From Auriscalpium vulgare (lineage: Eukaryota > Basidiomycota > Agaricomycetes > Russulales > Auriscalpiaceae), in the NCBI GenBank assembly GCA_019915015.1, contig JAHBBC010000001.1, positions 2,666,001 through 2,730,000 on the forward strand: a stretch of DNA of 64,000 nt, read 5' to 3'. Below the pieces are notes generated by a model. It was not told the DNA's origin, did not search any database, and saw nothing but the letters and a program-made list of their open reading frames with translations. The position numbers and the translations under genes were made by a program. Within the stretch, counting starts at the first letter, position 1. Each line of letters starts with the position of its first letter. Shown here in pieces: positions 53,001-64,000 of this stretch.

Positions 53001-54450
53001 TTCAGTACATTTTCGTCATGATGAGAATGAACCCACGTACCCTTAACCCAGACATACCAACTGGCCGCGATGGCAAAAATCAAGAGGAAGCCGATGAACA
53101 AGAAGGATTCCAGATTATTCGCAGATACACGCTCCGTGGAGAAGATCATCGTGCGCACAAGCTGCCCTTGGGCAGTTCCGAAACCGGTACGCAAGACTAC
53201 GCCGAGGCAACCACCGTCGGGTGTGCTTTCTAAGAGAAAGGTGAAAACACGCCCATCAGTGCACAAGAACACTCACCACCACTGCTGCCCTGCAAAAGCT
53301 TTGTCCCACTGAAAAGGACCTCGTTCTTGTGCTGTCCGTCTGCATCCAATTTTTCTGTGCCCTCAAGCAGCTGGATGGACTCCTTGAGCAGAGGCGTGGA
53401 CTCTCCAGACAGCATAGCTTCGTTGACGATGCATGTGCCTTGTACCAGTAGGATGTCGGCAGGAATATTGGTCTCCGCTTGATGTGTACGTACGACGGAC
53501 ACGATGTCCCCAGGGTAGAGTTCATCAGATTGCACCGTCGACCACTTGTTGTCTCGCAACACTTGAATCGGGAAGGGGACCACGGACATCGTGCGGAACT
53601 CGGTGAGCGTTCGGAGGCGCTGCCACACGACGGTGCACTCGAACACAACAAGCATGAAGAGGGTGAACAAGCTGTAATACCAGTATTCGTCCAGCATCCA
53701 CAGTGCGACACAGAATATTTGAAAGACGAAGAACGGCGCGGTGGCATGCTCGAGGAAGAGTGTGGTGAAGGCTGGGATCGGGATGGTAAACTCGTTCTTG
53801 CCGTACAAAGATGCGAGTGCCGGCAGGTCCTTTTCGGATAAAGCTTTCGGCGAGCGATATGTCTCGAGGGGAGGGTGCGTGGACGAAGGATAAGGGAGAG
53901 GCCCGAATGTGATGGGATCGGCGCTGTGCACAGAGTACGCGTCGCGCTGATAGTTGAACGTATACGTGGTGGGGTCCGAGGGTATGCGTTTCTCCAGCGA
54001 TACTATCTCGCCTTCACCTCTATGAGAAGCTGGAATGATACGGATGCAGTCAGCATCTTCCAATGAGCGTGCCTGAGAGACAAAGTTAGCATCAAATGAC
54101 AAGCCAGCGGCAGCGGCGCACCTTGCGTGTTGTGACCCAAGCTTTTGCTCCGGCATTCCATCGTGTTATGAGAAAGCTGAGGGAGTGACCTGCACCGAGG
54201 AGAACGCAAGCCAAGAACGTCCACTCCTCGCTCTTCAGCCATTCGTCATACTTGACATAATACGCGTAGGCCAACAGAGGGTAGAATGGCAGAAAGGGGA
54301 CGGCATAGAGATGTTGCCAGGTGGGCACGGACACCCGAAGGTCAGTACGTGCAATTTCGTTAGAAACAACGCGGACGGAAACCCTGTCGGAAGAATAGTT
54401 GAGTGAATGGTGAGTGACGCACGGGCGGAACGGGGGGCCAGCGCTTACAT
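50059..54450 (-). CDS. SPF1: P5A-type ATPase SPF1 (ER transmembrane-helix dislocase)
   Basis: Fifteen exons read downward: 54450-54449 (AT), 54383-54122, 54072-53277, 53229-53041, 52992-52858, 52801-52681, 52624-52180, 52127-52002, 51946-51829, 51770-51247, 51190-51064, 51008-50812, 50764-50628, 50576-50324, 50277-50059; sum 3651 nt, 1216 residues, yeast length. Motifs: [13 protein letters not shown] in the membrane core, the phosphorylation site [41 protein letters not shown] and [21 protein letters not shown]5A ATPases remove misinserted helices from the ER membrane. The start codon appears split AT/G by intron 1 (GTAAGC donor). The intron after exon 7 uses a GC donor (GCAAGT); a GT alternative breaks the frame. 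Confidence 0.93.
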
Positions 54451-54797
54451 GGCACCTGCTCAGACCGCTACGGCGGTTCCTAGGGCCTATATATCGTCCT
54501 CTGGCACGAACTGTGCTTGCAGCTGCAAGACTGGGAATGAGCGTGAGTGAGGGTGGATATGGGTGTGATGTAAGGTCAAGCCGAAGTCCACGTCCTCATG
54601 CATATGCTGACGTAACACAAATCTATCTGCCGGCGCTGACACTCGGGCGAAAAGTTCCTCAGAATTTGCCATGAGCATATGTCCAACATGAATCCAATAT
54701 TAGTCTCTCGGCTTGGTGTATGTACATCGTAAAAAACGTTCGTGAGTGTGCTCGACTGTCTAAGCCTTCGTATATAATCTCGTTTCGCTCCCAACCA

Positions 54798-55614
54798 TCA
54801 GACGCTGGCCCTCCCGAACGAGTTGTCCTGAGCAGCAAAGGCGTACTGCGAGCCGTATGTGGTCGTCATCGGGGGTACGGAGGCACCAGCTTGCACGGCC
54901 GGGGGACCAGCTGAGCTCCAGTCCGCCTCCTCCTCCTCGGAGAGCTGGCCGACATAATCTGCCACAATGATAGCAGCCCCTGAACAACATGTCAGTCACG
55001 AAAAAAAAAAGTTTCGACGAAATTTGGGCTTACAAAGCTCAACGAGCCAGAAGACGGCGTAAATACCGATCGTCAACCCACGGGCAACCTTGAACGCGAC
55101 CTTGCAAGCATCCTCCTTCAGCTTGTCATTGGGATTGTTAGTGGCGCAGTTGTTGATATCCTTGTCGCCGGTCTGGTGGAAGAGTGTGTAGATGAAGTAC
55201 ACGCCCGTGGCGATGCTGACACCCAGATGACACCAGACGAGGGTCGAATACAGCGAGACAAAACCCTTCTTCTTTATGATCACACCGATCAAACTGTTTG
55301 AAAAGTTAGACGAAACCAACGGCCTTCGTCAAGTGTGCGTACCCAAAGAGGGAGATAATTGCAAGAGCGGTGTATGCAATTGAAGAGATCACCAGGGATA
55401 TTTTCTGGTCCTTGGTGAGATGAAGGTTGTCTGTTGCAGAAGTTAATTGGCAAGAACACTGAAGATTAGTACAGTACGCACTCTCGTGTGCCGTTTGATG
55501 CCACCCGACAGCTGCAACGACACCACCTCCGACTATCCCCAACAGCGTGAACAGAAACACACCGAACCGCACGGGCAGGCAGCAGCAGAACTTGCGAGAA
55601 CGAACGTAGCCCAT
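54798..55614 (-). CDS. Four-TM membrane protein, unknown function
   Basis: Four exons read downward: 55614-55482, 55430-55343, 55293-55034, 54979-54798; sum 663 nt, 220 residues. It begins MGYVRSRKFCCCLPVRFGV, where the cysteine cluster could be palmitoylated, then has four membrane segments (FTLLGIVGGGVVAAV, VISSIAYTALAIISLFGLIG, LVWCHLGVSIATGVYFIYTL, GLTIGIYAVFWLVELWAAII) and a cytosolic tail with SEEEEADW and MTTTYGSQYAF. The loop between segments 3 and 4 has two cysteines. This resembles a common uncharacterised basidiomycete family with tetraspanin-like topology; no CCG motif, so it is not a true tetraspanin by what I see. Confidence 0.8.
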
Positions 55615-56429
55615 GGTCGGCGACGGGATGCGAGAGTAAATCAGAAAAAAAAGGTTGAGATAAAAGAGCACGAGTGGGCCGGAGTACAACGAGAGACGAA
55701 AAATGGATGAAGACGAATGAAGGGAGGCGCAGCCTACGGGAACAGAATGGGCGACCTGACCTTATATATGGCCGGCTGTGCACTCGGTAATTTCATGATT
55801 TTGATCGTGATGGGAGTCGAGTGATGGCGTGACGCGCCGAGTCGGGTTTCTCTGCTCTTGGAAACCAGCGCTTGGTGTGCGCGGTCTTTGTAGAGTTTTA
55901 CCAGGGTTGACCTTTGAGAACACGAGGAGGGCTGAGGCGTCGCTAGGGAGCCGCCAAGCCCAAGCCCAAGCCCAAGCTCAAGCTCAAGCTTCAAGCTCCA
56001 AGGATCGTGAGTACTGACGCGGTGCTGTTTTGATGTTTCCTAGTGACAGAACGCGGTGACGGCAACCAGAATACGTCAACCAGCGAAACCCCGAAGGTGT
56101 AAAGCTGTGTAAAGCTGTGAAGCAGCGTTGTGAGATCTCCACGGTCCACTAGTGTCCACGCTGTCAGGGCCACCTCACCGTCACCTATTCTTAGCGAGGC
56201 CAGAAATAGAGGAAGAGCGCTCAAAGCGCTAGCGGGGCCGTGCGGCGTGGCTGTAGAACAGAACTACATAGTACCAGTGTCTTCTGTGCGCACGGAGAAG
56301 GCTAGCGCAGTCAGCTACTAATAGGAAGTTGAAGGCATTCGAACTCAGCACGGGTTGGACTCCTTGCCGCGGGACTCGCGTGCGGTGACTCTATATTCCT
56401 TGTCGATCTCAGATTTATCAGGTTTGGCA
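55615..56429. other. Divergent spacer with hexanucleotide repeat
   Basis: 815 bp between divergent genes. It holds a short (CAAGCC/CAAGCT)n microsatellite (55955-55997) and direct AAAGCTGTG repeats near 56100-56121. No gene recognised. Confidence 0.45.
55955..55997. repeat. Hexanucleotide microsatellite (CAAGCC/CAAGCT)n
   Basis: About seven tandem units, three CAAGCC then CAAGCT, with one extra T before the last unit. Confidence 0.85.
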
Positions 56430-57962
56430 ATGGGCAGTCACTCAAGTCCTCATCCATTCATCAAGAGACGGGTTCTGTATGTTGCGTCTGAACGACTTGC
56501 AAAAGTTAGTGTTTTTGTCATTGAATTACAACTCAAAATAACGCCCAGCGCGATCCCAGATATCCTCCCTTCTTCCATCCAATCGCAATCGCTCCGTTCT
56601 TGTCCACTCTTTGATAACATGTCTCGGGCTCATGCGATCTACGGACCGGGCGAGCGTCGAAGTCCTGCGTCCCCCGTTAGCAACAGTTCGGGAGCTCTGT
56701 GCCTATCACGACCGGGACTACGTCGATCAATTACTGGGGCCCGTCTCATCTTCTGAGCACGTTGCAACCACGGTCAACTCGAACAAGGAATTCGGCTTGG
56801 AGGACGTACGTGTTCCTCACCTTTCTTCCTCCGTCATCTTGCGTCTGAACAATATCTACCAGGATTGTCCCCCCTTCCGTGGCATGCCCGAGTACGTGCA
56901 ATTGGTGGCTGGCGCGTCCCTCGCTGCGGCACGGGCCCTGGCTGAAGGCATGTTCGACGTCAGCATTTGTTGGGATGGTGGGAGGTATCGCTGTTCCCTT
57001 CGTTTCCGTGCTGATCACTCACCCGCCGCCGCTAGACATCATGCTCACAAATCGCATGCCTCCGGATATTGCTATGTCAACGACTGTGTACTGGCTCTTC
57101 TTCTCTTGAAACGAGCTCCACCCGTCACGAGGTCGCTCAACGTCGATGGTGGCCCTCGCAGACCGCGAATCATGTATCTTGATCTCGACCTACACTTTTC
57201 CGACGCTGTCTCATCTGCATTCCACGATTCGTCTTCCTCCCCGTCATCCTCTCAGCTCTTGACTCTGTCTCTCCACCACGCGGCTCCTGGCTTCTTCCCC
57301 GTTTCACCCCTTTCCTGTCTCCCTACACCTGAGTCGGACCCTTTCACGCTTGCGGTGCCTCTGCGGTCTGGTGCGTCGAACGCAACTTATATGCGCTTGT
57401 GGGTCAACGTGGTCGAGCGCGTGCGCGCGGCGTTCCAACCGGACTACGTCGTTGTGCAATGTGGCACCGATGCGCTTGCAGAAGACCCGTGCAAGGTTGG
57501 AAATTGGTCACTTGGTGGTCCAGGTGGCTTAAGCTGGTGTGTTGAGCGTGTTCTCTCACAGTGGGGTGCCAAGGTGTTACTCCTGGGAGGCGGTGCGTAC
57601 TTTTTCTCCTCTGTGTTGCATCTCATATCACGTCTACTATGCCTTACCCACGTCTTTGTGTAGGTGGATACAATTCCCCCAATGCTGCTCGCTCGTGGGC
57701 TCTTATCACCTCTGTGGCAGTATGCGTGCTTTCTTTTGCAATGCGGACTTGGTTAACTCACCTTCTATCAAAATAGCGAGGATCACCTCTTCCTCTGGAC
57801 ACGCCCATCCCGGACCATGCTGGCTTTCCGCTTTATGCGCCATCATTCACGCTGGATGTGCCGGCAGGCGGTGTCCGTGATGAAAACACTTCAGAGACTC
57901 TGTCAGAACTGGAGAGGGCTTTTGATCCAATTGTGGAGTCACTGAGAACAGCTTTGGATTGA
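56430..57962 (+). CDS. Class I-type histone deacetylase (HOS1/HDAC8-like)
   Basis: Six exons: 56430-56504, 56560-56805, 56863-56984, 57036-57592, 57664-57719, 57777-57962; sum 1242 nt, 413 residues. Typical order: RVLYVASERLAK, LLPSNRNRSVLVHSLI, YHDRDYVDQLL, CPPFRGMPEYVQLVAGASLA, the active-site region RHHAHKSHASGYCYVND, the metal-binding YLDLDLHFSDAV, QCGTDALAEDP and LLGGGGYNS. The D-x-H ligands of the metal site are kept, but the usual HHGDGV reads HFSDAV. Such Hos1/HDAC8-like proteins deacetylate histone or non-histone lysines. An in-frame ATG at 56355 would add 25 residues. Confidence 0.88.
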
Positions 57963-58064
57963 CACAGGCATATTTGTTCGAACATACGATGCTAATTGTG
58001 TCATTTGTAGGATTGTCTTACCCAAGTCATTCAATCAGCACTACTCTTACACCGCAGCCGGCTC

Positions 58065-59228
58065 TCAAAATGGGATATGGAGCTTGGTGACCAATCCGTT
58101 CTGCGCGATGATCTTCTCTTTGTACAGTTTCTCGACTTGACCAAGGTTCCACGGTGCATGGACGTAGCTGGCAGCCATACGGTGAGCCAAGTGGTTCCTT
58201 GGAAGCAAGACACGCAGTGCAATACATACCGTCCAGAGAGATAATCGGCTTTGCCAGCCGTGAGGTACAGATAGGTGGCGGCCGGAAGAGCCACTGTGTC
58301 GTCAGTCGGGAAGGACGCTTCGGAGGCAGTATTGAGTACAGTTTCGATGACGCCAGGGTGCACGTTGAAAACTTTGATATCAGGATTCTCTGTGTGCTGC
58401 GCGTGAGCAAGCTGCGACACGAAGAGTCATCGTATGGAAGCGTACCAAGAACGATAAATTCCGCCAAACGTCCAAGGGTGAACTTGGATGTGCAGTACTC
58501 AGACAAAGTCGGGATGCGGAGCTGCGCGACACCAGACGTCGTAATCACAATTTGGCCTTTCGTCTTCAAGAGCTCAGGCACCGCGAAGCTATAAGATTTC
58601 AGGAGATGTGTGAGTCCAAGCAGACATTTAAATAAGATCAAGTGGCCCACTGGACGAAGTTGTAAACACCGCGCACATTGACTTCCTGGATATTCCACCA
58701 ACCAACTGGATCGTTCTGAGCAAATGCTAGACGCAGGTCAGATGGAAACCAACAGAACGACCCGCCGCACGTACGGATGCCAGCTGGGCGCACCGCCCCC
58801 GCATTCGCGACGAGGATGTCGAGCCGTCCAAACTTGGCCACGGCGGCCTTTACTGCACCCTCAGCGGCCTTCACATCCGTCACATCGGCTGCGTATGTCA
58901 AGACTTGCGCCGCTGGGATTTTTTTGAGAACAGCAGCTTTGCTCTCGTCGAGATTCGCCTGTTTGCGGGCAACGAGCGCGAGGGACGCCCCGGAGCGGGC
59001 GTACTGCAGTGCGGTCTCGAGGCCGATGCCGCGTGAGGCGCCGGTGATGAGGACGACCTTGCTCTTGAATGTCTGCGAATCGTACCACTGCTTGGGATCG
59101 ATGGTTGGGTAGACGCTGTGTTGACGGTTTACAACTGCAAGATGTGTGAAGAAGACCGACGGTACTCACTCGTGCATTGAGTCAACGCCCGGAAGAACTA
59201 TCTCGTCGGCCCCAACGACTGTGCCCAT
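58065..59228 (-). CDS. Short-chain dehydrogenase/reductase (SDR) 1
   Basis: Six exons read downward: 59228-59170, 59115-58775, 58726-58651, 58588-58453, 58411-58230, 58197-58065; sum 927 nt, 308 residues. Rossmann nucleotide site VVLITGASRGIGLETALQYA, NAG motif (DILVANAGAV), catalytic SGVAQLRIPTLSEYCTSKF (Ser, Tyr, Lys) and NVHPGVIET. An NAD(P)-dependent oxidoreductase; substrate unknown. The donor of intron 4 (GTTCTT) is weak and was chosen to keep frame. Same orientation as the next SDR, but they are not close copies. Confidence 0.85.
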
Positions 59229-59721
59229 TGTGTTAGATGATAGTGCAAGACGACGGTAGCTGAAGTCAGTGACATATGACCGGTCCGTCTACTTCGCCTT
59301 TATACCTGGCAAGAACAGGGGGAGGCCGACGTGGCCTCTGGCTTAATCATGCTGGTGGCGATCGCGTCTCCAATTGAATCGGATTGTATCGCGGCGGAAT
59401 TGCCAGATGTGTTGGACACAGCGTGCCGATGGGATAGGCAACCTGCAGGGGTCCCGATGGGTATACTTACTCAACCTCGGCGGCGAAGTGCCCGCCCGAA
59501 TCCGATACAATCATGCAAGGAGTAAGCAAGCCGAGGTGAAGGCCGCGCTGACATGGAAAGGAGCTAAATGCGGCGGAAGCAGATTGACAATGCCAGGTAA
59601 GACTCAAGGAAGCCTTCAAGTCTCTAGTGCACAGAGCCGAGAGCATGTTTGCAATGCATGCACACTGTGATCTATCTCAGTACAATACACGTCCCAACAC
59701 ATCATGCACCATTCCCGACGT

Positions 59722-61113
59722 TCAGGCAAAGGTCTGCCCGACCAGTTTCTCAGCGAGCGCCCACAGCTTCACGGCACTTTCCTACAGATGGTGTGAGACA
59801 AAACCCACTAGTATCCTATCTGTGAGGAGTGGCACTTACAGGATCGACAGCATGCGGGGCCACGATCTCATTGCGGACCTTACAATCGGCCAGATATGCG
59901 CCAGATTGGCCTGAAAAAGAAAGGGCAACTTCTGAGAGCAACTTCTGAGAGCAAGTCCGTGTACAGAATCGCACCTGTGATAGAAGGGTCGAAGGCGGCG
60001 ACAATATGACTACAAGGCGGCGTGTTAGAGGCCACTGACAGTGTAGTAGTCTCATCGCTCACGTCGCTGCACCGGCAGGTAGACTCTTGAACTCTTCAGC
60101 GCCTGCTTGCACATTCCCATCCTTGTCAAGTACGCCTGCGTCGCTCGTCAAAAGGGGGCACATAAGCCATATATAAAACACTGACCTATCTGAATGAGGT
60201 CCTCCTTGAGAGTAAGAGACCCAGCCGTCCAGATACCTGAGAGTTGGGCGTGAGCAGGTACTAGTAACTCGAGGAGGAGGGTCTCATTTCCTGGATGGAG
60301 AGAGAAGGACAGGATACCATCCTTCGCATACCGCTTAGTGAGCTCGACGGAGAAGAGAATGTCGGCCGTCTTGCTCTGGGCGTAGGCAACGAATTTATTG
60401 TAAGACCCGTCCTTGAAGTTGTAGTCTTCTAATCGAACGGGGCTGATAGCGTGCGCCGCGCTGGAAACGATGACAACACGCGGGGAGAAGTCGGCAGAGG
60501 CGGCCGCTTTAATTCGACCCAGGATCAAGTTGGTGAAGAGGAAATGAGCTAGGAAGTTGCCGTAGAATTGCGATTCAACATCATCTGTCAAAGTCAAGTC
60601 CTTGAGAGGCGTGACAGCGGCATTGTTTATGAGCACCTATATGAAAAAATCTCAATAATCCAGGCATTTCAGAGCATTCGAGGGACTGACGTGAATTGGC
60701 TCAGTCCATGTATTCACCGTAGCAGCCGCAGCCTTGACGGAAGCGAAAGAGGTCAAGTCCAGAACCACGGTGCGCAAGTTAGCGTCCGGACTCTCCGCCT
60801 TGATAGAAGCGACCGTCTGGTCCAACCTCGAAGCTAGTTAGGCAGAAGCTCGCGAGCTCGACAACGACGTTACACACTTCTCTTGGTTTCGGCCCGCCAA
60901 AATGACCAGATTTCCGTACTTGGCCACTACACGAGCGGCCTCACCGCCGAGGCTACCAAGCGATGCGCCAGTAATCAAGACTGATGGGCAGAGTGAACGC
61001 CAGAACGAGGCATCCTAACAACAGTTGAACAAACCATTTTTGTTCTTGATCTCAGGGCTCAGATATTTGGCGACTTCATCTGCGGTGGTCTTTGCGTTCC
61101 AGGATGCAGCCAT
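59722..61113 (-). CDS. Short-chain dehydrogenase/reductase (SDR) 2, retinol-dehydrogenase-like
   Basis: Eight exons read downward: 61113-61035, 60980-60878, 60826-60691, 60636-60186, 60135-60063, 60009-59975, 59910-59840, 59781-59722; sum 1008 nt, 335 residues. Nucleotide site VLITGASLGSLGGEAARVVA, VLINNAAVTPL, catalytic VVIVSSAAHA and YAQSKTADILFSVEL, then LHPG. It resembles fungal retinol-dehydrogenase/WWOX-type SDRs; substrate unknown. After LHPG the frame carries about 15 residues (NETLLLELLVPAHAQ) not usual at that place, with no GT donor to remove them. The C-terminus QSGAYLADC and AVKLWALAEKLVGQTF is typical of the group. Confidence 0.85.
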
Positions 61114-63983
61114 AATAGAAGCCAAAGTCTGCGTGAGGTGGGGAGAATCGGAAAGGGGCGCACCATGTACCTAGATGCCGCCGCAGCCTTATAGTGTCTA
61201 GGGATTTTGCCGCCTCACATCATTATCGCACCTGATAGAGCTAGCATGGATCATCGCGTCAAAAGCAATGACTGTCCTTTACCAAGCTCCGCCTATCAAA
61301 GGCGCAATATCGTCCCACAGGCATTTGGAGAATAGAGGTCTGGGAATAGCTTGACCAGTTGTGAAGATCGATTCGGCCGACTGTACCTGCCCGAGTTGTT
61401 CTCCTTTAGGATGCATTCGGGTGCGTGCACGTAGAGCACTATCAGCCTGTTTGGTGCCTTCATTTTCTGAGCTAGTCGCGGAAGGTCGCGGACCTTTTCG
61501 CGAAGGTCCAGTAGCCGATGGCCGAGGCGCGTATGGAGGCGCGGTCACGTTATCCATAATGCTGATCACGCGTGCCGCGTGCCGTGCGGCGTGGGTCCTG
61601 GGAGTCAGTAATCCTAACAACTTACCTCCGCGATGCCCTCTTGAGGGGGCAACGCCGACCTAATCCAACCAAATTTCCGGCTGGTTGCCGATCTGACGAC
61701 GACTGCGAACAAGTAAGTGACATACTTACGGTGAGTATGGTATAATTATTGAGAAGATAGTAATGCGGCTCACTACCTTTGACTGATGTCGAGGCTTCGC
61801 CTCAAAGCACTGAGGAAAACAAACAATAGGTAGTCTAAGCAGCGCACAGCGGTCTTGTGAGGGTCAATGCAGCCGTTGGAGCTGTGCATATCCCCTTCTG
61901 ATCGCTTGACTGCACGGAAAGCACTCTCCTCTGAGAAACAAGCGGCATCACATTGATGCAGGGTGGGGATTGACCAGGACTGACTCAGCGAGTGACAGAC
62001 AGACAAAATACCTAGCCGAGTCAGGATATTCGGATAATGATGGGAGAACAGCGATTGCGAGAGCCACAGTTTCTTCCCACAAGATGACAACTGCCTCCAA
62101 CGTTGCGTTGCCATGCGCCGTCGAGGTGAGCTCAAGCGGCCTTTCGCAATTCCAAGCCCGAGGCTGCGCCCCCTGGAATCAGCCACTAGGTCAGCTGCAC
62201 GTCAATCCTCAGATTACTCGCAATGTGCCTGTACTGCGTCAGGAAATTTCGCGATTGCTCCCCTTGACTTTAGGCTGAAACCGGTGTCCCGTGTTCAAGT
62301 GGCGCCAAGATGAATAGCATACGTACTTCAATTCTGCTTTCATACTGCCCGTCCCTGTGCAAGGAAGAAAACACTGAATGGGCGAGGCACGCAAGGCCAC
62401 CGATGTCGACGGAGTTGCCACCTACGTGATTAACGTGTTCTCACCTCCATAGATAATCACGTATGGAAGGTAATGTGCTTACCACAACTTTCATGATAAT
62501 ATGCCAGAAGCTTGATTTATGATGTTCTCGACAACTCAATGGCATCGGCTGCACTTCACTGCGCGGTGGTAATGACAGGCAATTCGGCGAGAAACATCAA
62601 TTATCTTACCATTGCGAGGTATTGGTGTCCGCCCGCCCATACTGCCTTGAGCACAGTGTAAAGTGAGCAGCACGATGGTGACCCGCGGTCGGAATGTTGG
62701 CATCGCTCGTGCCTTGTTTCGGCATTCGAACAAATGGTTAACTAAAGTTCGACAGACGAGAAGCTCACCTTCATTCATTCACGAGACAACACACGACATG
62801 TATAGCTGCAACGCATAGCGCCGCTATTTCTCACGCTGCGCCCTGTGTGGTGGTCCGACCGAGATAAGAATAGGGTCTCATCGGCGTATTGTCGAATGGA
62901 AGCTCGAGACGAATAGCGACTGATGACAGAGCTCGAGAGTGTAGAAACGTAGGCGTTATCTTCCAGCCAGCACAATATTGTAATAGACTGGGAAGCTGGG
63001 GTCAGCTATTGTTGCAAATGACTTCTGGCTTATCTCGCGCGGGCGCGGGCGGCGTCGCCGTATACTTGCCAAGTTCGCACTAGAACACAGAAGTGAATAG
63101 TAAAATACAGAAGGAGCCGGGCTCCAGCGTGCACAGCCATCATTTACGGCACAGGAGCGACGAGCTTACCCGGTTGTTGTGGGCAGAACCCCGGAGTAGT
63201 ACCGTGTAAACAGGAATGGCCTACATAGGAAGCGAGTGAAGAGAACGAAGCGTCCGACAGCGGATGATGTTGCAAGAAGACGAGTCGCTCACACGTCGGG
63301 ATTGTAGGATTGGTAGACACGACTGGGTGACAAGGATGCCGTAAGACCAGGTTGGCCGAACAGAGCTCGTGGACAGAAGCTAGCTGTGCCACACGATCTC
63401 ATCTCGATGTGCATATGACATTGGGAAAGAAATCAGAAGATCGCCTGCTCGCCAGCAGCCGAAAGACAAATGGAGTAAAGAACGCGCGATGGGCACTGCG
63501 ACACGGACTTCAAGGCGGCGCGTCAAGGACGGCTGGGGAGGTGTGCACGCAGGGCATGGGAGGGCATGGGAGTGGGAGGTCGAACGTAGGCACCGTAGTC
63601 GCTGACATAAGATGAAGCACGGAACTTGGCACGCGCACCCCGAGAACCATCTCCCGCAATCCTCTTCAACACCGCCCACGCTCTATCCTTGACGCGTACT
63701 CCGACCTGCTCCTGGCTCCCGCAGTCTACAACTCTTTTCTGCACTCGTCCTGCGTCTTTCCTGCCCGTCTGCCGTCGTCTGCTCAGGATTTTGCGCCTAC
63801 GCACTTGGCCGTGATTCTTGACGCTTATCTCCCGAACACCCACGTGGGTGAATTGTCGTTCCACGCGCCATCTGGCTCCCGCTAGCCTCTGCAGACCAGT
63901 GCTTGCCCGCCCCCGCCGCCGTGCTCTCGATCACTGAGTGCACGCGCCGACGCGGTGTGCTCTACGCACCCGAAGGAAATGAA
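61114..63983. other. Long region without a supported gene
   Basis: About 2.9 kb. Only short frames exist on both strands (for example minus 61620-61279, Pro/Arg-rich, and minus 62186-61773); none shows a recognisable domain or a consistent exon chain. It may be degenerate transposon sequence, or upstream regulatory DNA of a gene beyond the window. CT-rich sequence from about 63660 to 63800 looks like a basidiomycete promoter or leader. Confidence 0.4.
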
Positions 63984-64000
63984 ATGTCCTCTACCGTGGA
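63984..64000 (+). CDS. Possible first codons of a gene running off the window
   Basis: ATGTCCTCTACCGTGGA with a fair context (GAAATGT) follows a pyrimidine-rich stretch that resembles a fungal promoter. Only five codons are visible, so this is a guess. Confidence 0.15.

Noticed and set aside
54487..54678. 63-codon minus-strand frame upstream of SPF1
   Set aside because: No family features and it ends before the SPF1 start; at most an upstream ORF in the leader.
1..64000. tRNA genes, rRNA genes and CRISPR arrays
   Set aside because: No convincing tRNA B-box with cloverleaf, no rRNA-like stretch and no regularly spaced repeat array were seen; CRISPR is not expected in a fungal nucleus.

Overview
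The window is nuclear DNA of a filamentous basidiomycete, most likely an agaricomycete. The evidence is the dense, GC-rich layout, the very short spliceosomal introns (mostly 45-65 nt, GTRNGT donor, CTRAC/CTGAC branch site), and single-copy fungal genes: IPC synthase, sphingolipid C9-methyltransferase, SPF1, CSC1, HAP2, Clr2-like. Closer placement (for example Polyporales) is only a guess. Exon models were built by hand from splice signals; where stated, exon lengths sum to an uninterrupted frame.

Region 1 (1-2.1 kb): a PIG-X/PBN1 GPI-mannosyltransferase subunit (+) and a Tho1/SARNP SAP-domain mRNP protein (-). Region 2 (2.5-20.8 kb) is a nest of transposons. A Plavaka-type DNA-transposon gene (- strand, ten exons) is cut in its fifth exon by a complete 14,094-bp Ty3-like LTR retrotransposon (4547-18640) with 715-bp LTRs that look identical and a 4-bp target duplication (ACGC on +). 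The retroelement reads on the minus strand: 5' LTR, PBS, Gag-protease, a -1 frameshift site, Pol (RT-RNaseH-IN), PPT, 3' LTR. Between pol and the 3' LTR it carries about 5.6 kb of antisense cargo: three spliced genes (called A, B, C here). All three have a phase-0 intron after codon 46-49, preceded by a similar peptide block, so they look like diverged paralogues. The element is also rich in the palindrome TTCG(G/C)CGAA and repeats a pyrimidine-tract/hairpin module between its genes. This antisense gene set is the best candidate for something undescribed.

Region 3 (21-30.5 kb): a nine-exon gene of a basidiomycete family of unknown function divergent from the Plavaka gene; a short tandem repeat; the CCAAT-binding subunit HAP2; a disordered hypothetical protein; ribosomal protein uS13 (RPS18); the ribosome-assembly factor YTM1; transaldolase. 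Region 4 (31-44.7 kb): a Clr2-like silencing-domain gene beside a long palindrome, a secreted LysM protein, the NEDD8 E1 subunit ULA1, a CSC1/OSCA channel, calmodulin with micro-exons, IPC synthase AUR1 and YIF1. Region 5 (45-61.1 kb): an SPX-RING protein, sphingolipid C9-methyltransferase, the R-SNARE YKT6, the P5A ATPase SPF1 (start codon apparently split by an intron), a four-TM protein, a class I-type histone deacetylase and two short-chain dehydrogenases. Themes outside the transposons are sphingolipid synthesis (AUR1, C9-methyltransferase), secretory-pathway function (PIG-X, YIF1, YKT6, SPF1) and ribosome production. From 61.1 kb to the end I can support no gene.
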